A DNA stretch of 64,000 bases, from assembly GCA_964058845.1 (NCBI GenBank), contig CAXKVR010000284.1:62001-126000 (forward strand). Reading direction: 5' to 3'. Below, in pieces: positions 23,229 through 33,955 of this stretch. The notes below the pieces were generated by a model. The model saw only the letters and a program-made list of their open reading frames with translations, was not told where the DNA came from and made no database searches. Position 1 is the stretch's first letter, and each line of letters opens with the position of its first letter. Made by a program: the position numbers and the translations under genes. The stretch comes from Carex sylvatica. Taxonomy: Eukaryota > Streptophyta > Magnoliopsida > Poales > Cyperaceae.

Positions 23229-24116
23229 ATGGAATCTGCATCATCGTCTGCTCCAGTGCCTTGCCTCCAGGGGTCTCCTTCTACCTCAAGAAGAGATCAC
23301 AAACTGGAATCTAAGTCTGACCATTGTGGCAAGGGATTCGAGACGGACCAAGCCAAGTTTGACCACATGAGAATTCATGAGGACAAAAGCTTGAAGGGTA
23401 CTCTCAAAAGGCCAGCTGATCACCTTCTCCCTTATAGATGGGCCACAACTAGAAAGCACGTCCGGAAACCCGTGATAGACATGAACAGCCCGGAGGATGT
23501 CGTGGCTGCTCTTACTTTGATGGAGATGTCACGCTCAAAATCAAATGACTCGTATCAAAACAAGGAAAGGAGGACCATGGAATCTGATCCATTGGATGAG
23601 AAGAAGCATGCCTCTGAAAACTGCAACAAGAGTTTCCCTTCGGACCAGGCTTTAGTCGAGCATGGCTCCAGTCACAAAAAGGAGAGGAAGAATGAAGCAA
23701 TTCAGGAACCGACTGAAGTACTAAAGAATGGTGAAGTGCAGAGGAGTCGGAAGAGGAAGAGGAAGGTGAAAAGCGAAAGCGGGTGCCATGTATGTGAGGT
23801 TTGCAATGAGAGTTATGCTACGGGGCAGCAGCTAGGCGGGCACAAGCGGGCTCATTTCAAAAAGGAGAGGAAGAATGAAGCAATTCAGGAACCGACTGAA
23901 GTACTAAAGAATGGTGAAGTGCAGAGGAGTCGGAAGAGGAAGAGGAAGGTGAAAAGCGAAAGCGGGTGCCATGTATGTGAGGTTTGCAATGAGAGTTATG
24001 CTACGGGGCAGCAGCTAGGCGGGCACAAGCGGGCTCATTACGAAAAGAACCTGAGTACGATCAGTGAGGTGCCAAATGGTCAAGCTGACATGGCACAGAA
24101 TGCTGTTAATGAATAG
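23229..24116 (+). CDS. C2H2 zinc-finger protein, ZAT-like, with a duplicated finger block, 295 aa
   Basis: An intronless coding region starting at ATG 23229. Two intact C2H2 fingers carry the plant QxLGGH signature: Cys189/192-His205/209 and Cys250/253-His266/270. Each is preceded by a basic nuclear-localisation stretch, RSRKRKRKVK (172-181 and 233-242). Two further finger-like segments have lost the first zinc ligand to serine: Ser30/Cys33-His46/50 and Ser129/Cys132-His145/149. The two intact fingers arise from a 61-codon tandem duplication with no visible nucleotide difference. The protein is likely a nuclear DNA-binding regulator; its targets are unknown. No EAR-type LxLxL repressor motif is evident. 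The single-exon structure fits the ZAT/C1 class. Confidence 0.85.
   Translation: MESASSSAPVPCLQGSPSTSRRDHKLESKSDHCGKGFETDQAKFDHMRIHEDKSLKGTLKRPADHLLPYRWATTRKHVRKPVIDMNSPEDVVAALTLMEMSRSKSNDSYQNKERRTMESDPLDEKKHASENCNKSFPSDQALVEHGSSHKKERKNEAIQEPTEVLKNGEVQRSRKRKRKVKSESGCHVCEVCNESYATGQQLGGHKRAHFKKERKNEAIQEPTEVLKNGEVQRSRKRKRKVKSESGCHVCEVCNESYATGQQLGGHKRAHYEKNLSTISEVPNGQADMAQNAVNE
23676..24041 (+). repeat. In-frame 183-bp tandem duplication inside the zinc-finger gene
   Basis: Positions 23676-23855 and 23859-24038 read identically (offset 183 bp = 61 codons). Each unit encodes a basic NLS plus one complete QQLGGH finger. Differences begin only outside the unit (ttcaaaa versus tacgaaa). Confidence 0.95.
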
Positions 24117-25679
24117 CTCTAGGCTGAAGGCAGAACGCGTTTCATATTAGCTTATAATTAAGAAGTAGTATAATGGAGTCTGTTGCGGTCTTTTTATGTT
24201 TCCATTGGAAATTAAGACAAATGATTTTATTTTCATGGAGTCTGTAGTGGTCTGTAGTTTTTTTTTTTTTGGAATGGGAAGAGTTTAATTTGCACTTTGC
24301 TATTAATTATAACTAATTACAAGTGCATGTTTTGTAAGTTCAGTTAGTTAATTTTTTTTTGTACGTAGTTCCTATTTGTTTATTAATAAATAATAATACT
24401 GTGTTAATCTTATAAGTTTATGTCTTTCAGGACTATTATTTAGTTGTTAATTATTATGCTTTTTGAGACTGTCATTTTGTTGTTATGTTTTGACAAACTT
24501 TTATGTCGTATGTTTGACTTTTATATTCTACTTTGATCGTATGTCTCATATTCCTCTTTTATTATCTATCGTATCAATCGACTTTTATTTAAGCATGTGA
24601 GAATTACTCGTATAATTAAAATATATTTATCCGAAAAACATATAACATTTTATCAAAAAAAGTACCTTTCACCCGAAATTTCACAAATACACATTGTATT
24701 GTTTTTCTGTTGAAAGAAAAAAAGAAACTCATGTGAGTCTTCCTAGTATGCGTAGCAGTTGGTGCGTCTCTCCAATATGTGCACTAAATTGGTGCGTATT
24801 TTGGAGGTGCATGCGTGGTAACATGGGAATTTTGAATCAAAGGTGGTGGCTATTTAATTTTGAATTATTGAAATGGTAAGTAAAAAAAAGTCAGCTTTTC
24901 TGGTGATGGCTTGTATTTTGTAAGGCACCAAACAATTGAGTCTTTTTTTTTATTGTTTTAGCACATCCAAAATCTTTGCACAACGAGCAATAAACATGGG
25001 ATAAAAAGTTTCAGGTACTATATGCAGTAGATGTACATACTGAATGTACACATATTAATTGTACAATACAGTAATAAAAGTTTCAGGTACTATATAGCAT
25101 TCTTCCTTCTCTTATAAGAGCTCCGCTGCTGTCACCATGCCTTGTGGCAATAACATATTGATATTGATATCCGATTGACTTTGCATACTTATTAATTTAG
25201 AAAAATGTTCCTTTTTTGACAAATATATGTTTTACTCTAACATATGTAGTGATAACATGTATTGAAGTAACTAATTTTTTTTAAGGTTGATTGAAGTAAA
25301 TAATTTTGGAAAGAAACATTAATTTTGTTAACCAAAGTACAAAGAGATATGACTTTAAATCCCCCACAAACAATTAATTAATTAATAATCATCAATGCAA
25401 GTGAAAGCCAGTGCATATGAAAATCTTTTTTCGGGTTATACAACTAATTTTGCATCAGATGGAAATTAAATTAGAGTAAAAAAAAATTCTTCTCAATAAA
25501 TAGAAGAAGCACCTTCAAAAAATCATGCATTATCATTTTTCTTTTAAAATAACATAATCTAGGTGCTTGGTCCAATTCAAATATTTTCATAAATTCTAAA
25601 TCCTAAACCCTATCAAATATTAGCTACAACTATTTTAAATATTAAGAACAAAATGATAAATATTAGATAATTTATTAAG
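24117..25679. other. Intergenic DNA downstream of the zinc-finger gene
   Basis: AT-rich, no supported gene. The first 300 bp should hold the 3'UTR. The stretch from 24414 is the left end of the tandem segmental duplication described below. A fragment at 25110-25160 (caccatgccttgtggcaa) resembles 26990-27015 and 30930-30955. Confidence 0.5.
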
Positions 25680-25905
25680 ATAATACTCATGAACGGAATT
25701 TTTAATAGTGTCAAGTTTTTATAAATAGATATTGCGTTGTCCATAAATATTATATATGAAAAGAAAATCAAACTAGATATAAATAAAAATACTAAAAGAG
25801 GAAAATGTAGGACCCACATTGAACGGTTGAGATTACCTGCTTTGATTGTGTGTGAATCTGAGCCAGAACCACGCACAATCAAAGCGGGTAAAGAATAAAC
25901 TGACT
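25680..25905 (+). pseudogene. Third, partial copy of the zinc-finger promoter
   Basis: Shares ttaatagtgtcaag, ttataaatag and agaggaaaatgt in the same order as 21760-21870 and 22685-22800. The region continues into a CT-rich leader-like stretch instead of the C2H2 leader. Confidence 0.55.
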
Positions 25906-25919
25906 ACTGAGGCTCCTCT

Positions 25920-26520
25920 TTTATTAAAGGACTGAAATTTACACCCCCCGCCCCCCCTCTCTTTCTGTCTCCCCTGCTCTCTCTGTTATAAAATAACAAA
26001 TCAATATTTTGTAACTAATGTGTTTACTCTTTTGGTGAAAGAGATCAGAGGAAGGACAAACTCTAGTCGTCTTTTTCAACAGCCTCCTTCCAGGAGCTTG
26101 TTAGCAGCACCTAGACGCTCTTCTCAGCAACACCTCCGCCTGCAACTCTGATCCTGCGGGGAGGAAGAGACAGCCGGCACCGCTCTGCTCTTTTTGTCAG
26201 CAGATCATCCCCTCCCCCCTTCTCTACTCTCGTCCATCTGTTTTTTTTTCGCCGGCAAACTCTAAGCCACTAGTAACCCCCTCTCTACACCCTGGCCACT
26301 CCCACCTCTACACCTCCTCGTTGAAAGAAGAGAGAGTTGATGACAATAGCCCTAGCCATCAACTCTCTCGTCTCGATGCACCTTTCTATCCTCCACTTCT
26401 GTCGGGAGAATCGGAAAAAGTTGACGATAATAGCCCTAGTTGTCGGCCTTTCTGTCTCTTGACGCCTCCACCCTTCCACCCGCAACCCTAATTAATTAAA
26501 AAAAATGATGCCTCATTTTC
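25920..26520. other. CT-rich block with a 13-bp hairpin
   Basis: A compositionally distinct, pyrimidine-rich block. It includes a perfect 13-bp stem, gagagagttgatg (26330-26342) against catcaactctctc (26357-26369). The part from about 26320 is repeated in unit 2 at about 30285-30450. No ORF with a known motif; it could be the leader of a lost gene. Confidence 0.4.
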
Positions 26521-27018
26521 CTATGATCGCTAGTCAGCCGATGCTGAAGATCGTTGGTGTCTACTATCGAAGGATATGATTTGTTTATTTTGTTGTTTTT
26601 AGTTGTTTGTGTTCAATGTCAATGTTATTTAGATGTGAATTGTAGTTTGATGTTAATGATGTTGATGATGTTATAAACGTAATACGATGGATGTAATTTA
26701 CATTAATTAATAAAAATTATACTTGACAGTCACTGTCAAGATTTCAAAAAAAAAAAATTTGTAACTAATATCATACTTCATTGTTGATACACCTTTCTAA
26801 ATCTCCTCTTTTGCCCTTCCGAAGAATAGACTGAGGCTCGTTCTAGGTTATTACCGAATGATCAACAGTACGTAGCATAGTACGAAGTGATGCTTCCTTC
26901 TAAAGCCAATTTCGGACCCGGACCCACGACCCACACTTCTCTCTCCTCAATTCGCTGGCTCCAAAATTATTGAGAAGAGCTCAGCTGTACCACCATGCCT
27001 TGGGGCAAGAACATATTA

Positions 27019-27306
27019 TGTAACACCCCTGATGTAGAGATGCTCACAAACAGCAAAAGTACATAGAAAATCTAAAGAATCGAGCTAATTTCTAAGAAAA
27101 ATAAAGTACTGGATGAAGAAAAGTAAAAATGAAATGGTAAACTATTCAAAATTTCATTTTATTCCATGACCCGAACTGGTACAAATGAAGCCTATTTATA
27201 GGCGATACTAAGACAGAAAGGAAATACAATTTGGATTAACGGATCTTTCCAACCCAACCTGATAAGCCAGCTAACTCCTAACTAAAATCTGAATTGGGTC
27301 GTGACA
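27019..27306 (-). repeat. Solo LTR of a chromovirus-like gypsy element (unit 1)
   Basis: On the minus strand it starts TGTCACGACCCAATTC and ends GGGGTGTTACA, the terminal pattern of plant Tekay/Del-type LTRs, with a TATA-like cctataaatagg inside. No TSD is visible. The duplicate in unit 2 is at 30959-31244. Confidence 0.6.
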
Positions 27307-28106
27307 ATGGGACCCTAAAGGGCTTTTAAGTACTCATTTTACATATGATTTTTTTTCACTTTTAGGGGCATAAAGGTCAATTATGTTGGTTTATGGTGGG
27401 ATTTACTAGTTCCTCACAAAATAAAATAAAAAAATAAAAAATAATGTGGTTGGAAATACATGCATGTCATTTCCGTAATGAGCAAGAGGAATCCACCTTT
27501 CATTTTTATTTTTGTACGTATACATAAAAAAATTAGTTTTGGATGGATGCATTACAAGATGTTCATAGGGGATGGAATTATTTTGAGGATCTCATTTTGT
27601 AGGTATTGCATTTACCTTGAGAACAGCAACAAGCTTGCTTGATTACAGTGTGGAAACAAAGAAATGGGTTTTGTTGTAATGCTAATTCTATTAAAACTGT
27701 AAGGCAAGTCATCATACTAATTAGCTTTTTGTTGGATTACTGTTCAGGAAATTTGAAAGCAGGAGTTGTCACACACCTGCTCCCTAAATGGAGACAATCT
27801 GACTTGAATCACGAGATGGAAACAACATCCTGTCTTTCACCGCAAGGGATTAATTGGTTAGTCACATCAATTATTACTAAGAAAAAAAAAATGATGCATT
27901 ATGAGTTTCCAAGAAGTATAATTAGTATAAATGAATTATGGGTACTAATTAATCGAACCAATGAAGTAAGGCTCAGCCAGAAAACTTGGAGAAAGATTTA
28001 ACAAAATAGTTTTTACTTCATCCAGCGCACTGACAATAGATTCAAAACAGGATTGCATATGACTCTTGCACTGCATGAAGAAAAACCAGCTCTGTCAATG
28101 TCTTTT

Positions 28107-28275
28107 TGGATAATACGTCTAAGATTAGTGTGAACTTGATATTCTGAATTAACATTTTTTTTAGATATTATGTCTAAGATTAATGTGAACTTGATATTCT
28201 GAATTAATGTTTTTTTCTTAGATAATATGTCTAAGATTAATGTAAATTTGGTATCCTCAATTAATGTTTTATATA
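28107..28275. repeat. Three-copy tandem repeat, 55-57-bp unit
   Basis: The word tgtctaagattaatgtgaac with its surroundings occurs three times, each next to gaattaatgtttttt, at 55- and 57-bp spacing. The same array is in unit 2 at 32043-32212. Confidence 0.8.
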
Positions 28276-28559
28276 TAGGAGTATCTATTGACTATTATGA
28301 CAAAAGATCTCGCATTTGCTTAATTGGCAAAGCCACATATCCTCTGATGTGGAAGCTCATGGATTTCAAATTCAAATGGAGAAAATCCTTTGTTGTAATA
28401 ACAAGAGTTTGAAAAGAGTATTGGGTGGCTCGATCCAAACTCTCTCATTAAAAAAAAAAATCTATTGTGGCAAGAGGAATCAAAAGTCAATTCGCGAAAG
28501 AGGAAGAAGGAAAGGAAGTTGAACTTAGTCCAGTTGCGATTGGGCTGAATCAGATCAAT

Positions 28560-29477
28560 TTAAATTTTAATATAAATTTTACTAGAAATCAAAAGTCACT
28601 AAATATTTTTTTTTTAAATACGTCTTGCTAATGTACAAATTGTACTTTAGAAATCAATATACATAAAAAATATTGATATATTAAATTTGTTAAACTTTAA
28701 TTAATCAGACATTAGGGAAACAATATCCTGTCTTTGTCCAGGCTAACCTGCAACATTGGAGATCTCCAGTTTAGGCCTTTTCCAATTGTTCAGCCTATAT
28801 TAGTAGATGGAAACAACATTCTGTCTTTCACCGGAAGGGATTAGTTAATTGGTTCCTACTGATCATTTGATGAAATGCTTATGAGAAAACTTCTCTCTCT
28901 GATCTCCTTTAACAAGCCTTATTAATATGATGCTACACTGATTTTATTTCCATTGAAGTGATTAATAAAGAAGATGTCTATCTTGGTTTAGGTTCAGAAG
29001 TTATGTAGCAGAGAAGTTTTCACAATTTTCCTCATCCTAGCGTTATATCTCCCCAATCTTGATTACCATTTTTGCATTATTTATCACAATTTCACGTTTC
29101 AATGATCATCACCGGAAGCTCAACAAGTCTATCAATCAAATACGTACATCATAATCAGCAACTTTATATATAATGCAAACCCAACAAAGTACCTTCTTTA
29201 TTCAATCATAAATGACACGATCAACAAACAGTTGTAATGAAAAAGACACCGCGAAAATAAATGCAAAATTTAGAAATTAAGTCATAAAAACTGAATTGAA
29301 ATGCAAAATACATGCATATATATATATATATATATGAAACTTCCGTCATGTGCTTATAGTTACCAATGAATAGCAGCAGTTTTAGCTTTGGCTACCAAAA
29401 TTTATAAGCAATATATAGTATGAAATTAATTACTTTCTACCAACAAATATATACAGTTTTTGCTATATGCTGTATTA
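28560..29477. other. Non-coding flank downstream of the duplicated ABCB exon
   Basis: AT-rich. It matches unit 2 (32508-33955) except for the MITE inserted there. It should include the 3'UTR equivalent of the ABCB gene on the minus strand. No separate gene seen. Confidence 0.5.
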
Positions 29478-30116
29478 TTAATTGGATCGCAGCTCAATGA
29501 GGGAGGCGTAAACACCATCTTTTATCCTCATCAGCGTCTCGTGCCTTCCTTTCTCTACAATTTCTCCATTCTTCACTACGGCAATGATATCCGCACCTTT
29601 GATGGTAGACAACCGGTGCGCAACCACAATAGTAGTACGACCAACCATGACCCTATCCAATGCCTCCTGAACCACATGCTCTGACTCAGCATCTAGTGCA
29701 CTTGTTGCTTCATCGAGGAACAAAATCTTAGGGGTTTTCAATATAGCTCTAGCTATGGCTACACGCTGCTTCTGTCCACCTGATAGTTGTATCCCTCTCT
29801 CCCCTACATATGTGTCGTACCCTTGAGGAAGACTGGAAATAAATTGATGGGCATTGGATGCTTCGGCAACTGCAATTAGTTCTTCTTCAGTGACTTCCCC
29901 TTCTTTCCCATATGATATGTTGGTACATATCGTGTCATCAAACAGAACCGGCTCTTGGCTAACGAGTCCCATTTGTTTTCTAAGCCAGCTAACATTGAGC
30001 GTGGTGATTTCAGTTCCATCTAGTAAGATAGTACCACTGTCTGGGTCATAGAATTGTTCAAGGAGTGCGATTACCATTGATTTCCCACTACCGCTCTCTC
30101 CAACTAGAGCAATAGT
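29478..30116 (-). pseudogene. Duplicated last exon of the ABCB gene (second nucleotide-binding domain)
   Basis: A complete copy of the ABCB terminal exon: 213 codons with stop, preceded by an intact acceptor (ctttttgcag). It is open throughout and keeps the Walker A lysine, LSGGQ, Walker B and the H-loop. Against the copy at 33956-34594 I count six amino-acid changes. They include Thr to Met right after the Walker A Ser (GKSM for GKST) and Leu to Phe before the Walker B Asp (ILFLDE). It has no upstream exons of its own, so it is probably a dead duplicate. It does lie downstream of the intact gene in the same orientation, so exon 12 could in principle splice to it in frame. Confidence 0.85.
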
Positions 30117-30719
30117 CTGCAAAAAGGGAAGCAAATGCCTTATTAGATTACAAATATACTAACAGATTTATTATAGCTTATAACATTAGTCTCGATTGGA
30201 AATAAAAAAATTTGTCTTGCCGATAAGTGTGTACAGAAGTTTATGTCTTTCAGGACTATTATTTAGTTGTTAATTATTATGTTTTTTGAAAGAAGAGAGA
30301 GTTGATGACAATAGCCCTAGCCATCAACTCTCTCGTCTCGATGCACCTTTCTATCCTCCACTTCTATCGGGAGAATCGGAAAAAGTTGACGGCCTTTCTG
30401 TCTCTTGACGCCTCCACCCTTCCACCCGTAACCCTAATTAATTAAATTAAATGATGCCTCATTTTCCTATGATCGCTAGCCAGCCGATGTTAAAGGTCGT
30501 TGGTGTCACTATCGAAGGATATGATTTGTTTATTTTGTTGTTTTTATTTGTTTGTGATATTCGATGTCAACGTTATTTAGATGTGGATTGTAGTTTGATG
30601 TTAATGATGTTATAAACATAATACGATTGATGTAATTTACATTAATTAATAAAAATTATACTTGACAGCCACCGTCAAGATTTAAAAAAAAAACAATTTG
30701 TAACTAATATCATACTTCA

Positions 30720-32470
30720 TTCTTGATACACCTTTCTAAATCTCCTCTTTAGCCCTTTCCGAAGAATAGAGTGAGGCTCGTTCTAGGTTATTACCGAATG
30801 ATCAACAGTACTTAGCATAGTACGAAGTGATGCTTCCTTCTAAAGCCAATTTCGGACCCGGACCCACAACCCACACTTCTCTCTCCTCAATTCGCTGGCT
30901 CCAAAATTATTGAGAAGAGCTCAGCTGTACCACCATGCCTTGGGGCAAGAACATATTATGTAACACCCCTGATGTAGAGATGCTCACAAACAGCAAAAGT
31001 ACATAGAAAATCTAAAGAATCGAGCTAATTTCTAAGAAAAATAAAGTACTGGATGAAGAAAAGTAAAAATGAAATGGTAAACTATTCAAAATTTCATTTT
31101 ATTCCATGACCCGAACTGGTACAAATGAAGCCTATTTATAGGCGATACTAAGACAAAGGAAATACAATTTGGATTAACGGATCTTTCCAACCCAACCTGA
31201 TAAGCGAGCTAACTCCTAACTAAAATCTGAATTGGGTCGTGACAATGGGACCCTAAAGGGCTTTTAAGTACTCATTTTACATATGATTTTTTTTAACTTT
31301 TAGGGGCATAAAGGTCAATTATGTTGGTTTATGGTGGGATTTACTAGTTCCTCGCAAAATAAAATAAAAAAATAAAAAATAATGTGGTTGGAAATACATG
31401 CATGTCAATTCCGTAATGTGCAAGAGGAATCCACCTTTCATTTTTATTTATGTACGTATACATAAAAAATTTAGTTTTGGATGGATGCATTACAAGATGT
31501 TCATAGGGGATGGAATTATTTTGAGGATCTCATTTTGTAGGTATTGCATTTACCTTGAGAACAGGAACAAGCTTGCTTGATTACAGTGTGGAAACAAAGA
31601 AATGGGTTTTGTTGTAATGATAATTCTATTAAAACTGTAAGGCAAGTCATCATACTAATTGGCTTTTTCTTGGATTACTGTTCAGGAAATTTGAAAGCAG
31701 GAGTTGTCACACACCTGCTCCCTAAATGGAGACAATCTGACTTGAATCACGAGATGGAAACAACATCCTGTCTTTCACCGCAAGGGATTAATTGGTTAGT
31801 CACATTAATTATTACTAAGAAAAAAAAAATGATGGATTATGAGTTTCCAAGAAGTATGATTAGTATAAATGAATTATGGGTACTAATTAATCGAACCAAT
31901 GAAGTAAGGCTCAGCCAGAAAACTTGGAGAAAGAATTAACAAAATAGTTTTTACTTCATCCAGCGCACTGACAATAGATTCAAAACAGGATTGCATAGGA
32001 CTCTTGCACTGCATGAAGAAACACCAGCTCTGTCAATGTCTTTTTGGATAATACGTCTAAGATTAGTGTGAACTTGATATTCTGAATTAACGTTTTTTTT
32101 AGATATTATGTCTAAGATTAATGTGAACTTGATATTCTGAATTAATGTTTTTTTTTAGATAATATGTCTAAGATTAATGTAAATTTGGTATCCTCAATTA
32201 ATGTTTTATATATAGTAGTATCTATTGACTATTATGACGAAAGATCTCGCATTTGCTTAATTGGCAAAGCCACATATCCTCTGATGTGGGAGCTCATGGA
32301 TTTCAAATTCAAATGGAGAAAATCCTTTGTTGTAATAACAAGAGTTTGAAAAGAGTATTGGGTGGCTTGATCCAAACTCTCTCATTAAAAAAAGAATATC
32401 TATTGTGGCAAGAGGAATCAAAAGTCAATTCGCGAAAGAGGAAGAAGGAAAGGAAGTTGAACTTTGTCCA
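30720..32470 (+). pseudogene. Scattered relic of a zinc-finger-gene copy (unit 2)
   Basis: The unit 2 counterpart of 26790-28530, with the same leader word, leader-intron end and basic-codon stretch, and the same interruptions. Small indels and substitutions only. Confidence 0.4.
30959..31244 (-). repeat. Solo LTR of a chromovirus-like gypsy element (unit 2)
   Basis: A copy of 27019-27306 carried by the segmental duplication, with the same ends and internal TATA-like site. It differs by a 2-bp length change and a few substitutions. Confidence 0.6.
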
Positions 32471-32753
32471 GTTGCGATTGGGCCGAATCAGATCAATTTA
32501 GATTTTAATATAAATTTTACTAGAAATCAAAAGTCACTAAATATTTTTTTTTTTTAAATACGTCTTGCTAATGTACAAATTGTACTTTAGAAATCAATAT
32601 ACACAAAAATATTGATATATTAAATTTGTTAAACTTTAATTAATCAGACATTAGGGAAACAATATCCTGTCTTTGTCCAGGCTAACCTGCAACATTGGAG
32701 ATCTCCTGTTTAGGCCTTTTCCAATTGTTCAGCCTATATTAGTAGATGGAAAC

Positions 32754-33286
32754 TAGAGGGCTGCTCTCGGACCGGATTCGGGCGGACCGGGTTTACCCGG
32801 GGTCGGGTACGGGTAGGTCGGGTAAACGGGTATCTCGTGTCGGGTATACTCGGGTATAATTTTCAAAAACCGTACCCTACCCGAGTTTTACCCGTGCCCG
32901 TGGTACCCGGCACGGGTATGGCGGTCCGGGTCGGGTACCCGTTTTTTTTTTTTTTTTTTTTTTTTCCTGTTTTTTTAGTCGGGAAATTCGAAATTTCAAA
33001 AAAATTTGAATTTTTTTGAATTTTTTTTGAATTTTTTTGAATTTTTCTGAATTTTTTAACGGGTTCGGGGTCGGGTCGGTCGGGTCGGTCGGGTCGGGTC
33101 GGGTCGGGTCGGGCGTAAATCGGACCGGGTTTGCTCGGGTTTTGAACCAAATAACCGTACCCTACCCGTTTTTTACCCGTACCCGTTTACCCGACCCATA
33201 CCCGGGCTCGGGCACGGGTAACCCGGGTAACGGGCACGGGCGGGTACGGGTCGGGTCCGCCCCCATCGGGTAATTGCAAACCACTA
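32754..33286. mobile_element. hAT-like MITE with a GGGTCGGGT-type interior
   Basis: A 533-bp insertion absent from the otherwise collinear unit 1. It is flanked by a perfect 8-bp TSD, atggaaac (32746-32753 and 33287-33294). The ends tagagggctgc and gcaaaccacta are imperfect inverted repeats. The interior is GC-rich runs of ggtcgggt/acccg words in inverted halves, around a poly(T) run (about 32943-32965) and TTTGAA repeats. The reading frames in it are composition artefacts. Confidence 0.88.
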
Positions 33287-33955
33287 ATGGAAACAACATT
33301 CTGTCTTTCACCGGAAGGGATTAGTTAATTGGTTCCTACTGATCATTTGATGAAATGATTATTAGAAAACTTCTCTCTCTGATCTCCTTTAACAAGCCTT
33401 ATTAATATGAGGTTACACTGATTTTATTTCCATTGAAGTGATTAATAAAGAAGATGTCTATCTTGGTTTAGGTTCAGAAGTTATGTAGCAGAGAAGTTTT
33501 CACAATTTTCCTCATCCTAGCGTTATATCTCCCCAATCTTGATTACCATTTTTGCATTATTCATCACAATTTCACGTTTCAATGATCATCACCGGAAGCT
33601 CAACAAGTCTATCAATCAAATACGTACATCATAATCAGCAACTTTATATATAATGCAAACCCAACAAAGTACCTTCTTTATTCAATCATAAATGACACGA
33701 TCAACTAACAGTTGTAATGAAAAAGACACCACGAAAAGAAAAGCAAAATTTAGAAATTAAGTCATAAAAACTGAATTGAAATGCAAAATACATGCATATA
33801 TATATATATATATGAAACTTCCGTCATGTGCTTATAGTTACCAATGAATAGCAGCAGTTTTAGCTTTGGCTACCAAAATTGATAAGCAATATATAGTATG
33901 AAATTAATTACTTTCTACCAACAAATATATACAGTTTTTGCTATATGCTGTATTA

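Larger units (their letters stand above)
26790..28530 (+). pseudogene. Scattered relic of a zinc-finger-gene copy (unit 1)
   Basis: 26815-26850 (cttccgaagaatagactgag) matches the C2H2 leader (cttccgcagaatagact). 28330-28420 (ctctgatgtgg...cctttgttgtaataacaag) matches the end of the leader intron before the ATG. 28495-28520 (aagaggaagaaggaaagg) resembles the NLS-coding stretch. The order is kept but the pieces are separated by an LTR and tandem repeats. It is repeated in unit 2 at about 30720-32470. Confidence 0.4.
24414..30236. repeat. Segmental tandem duplication, unit 1
   Basis: It starts at aagtttatgtctttcagg and ends at cgataagtgtgtacag. It is followed head-to-tail by unit 2, which begins with the same aagtttatgtc word. 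It holds zinc-finger-promoter relics, a solo LTR, a 3x tandem repeat and a copy of the last ABCB exon. Confidence 0.88.

Noticed and set aside
27460..28522. Small frames at 27460, 27639, 28227 and 28316 that recur at 31398-32501
   Set aside because: Their conservation is explained by the recent segmental duplication. They cross a solo LTR flank, tandem repeats and relic DNA, and show no domain.
32837..33273. Gly/Arg/Pro-rich reading frames on both strands
   Set aside because: They are translations of the degenerate ggtcgggt words of the hAT MITE.
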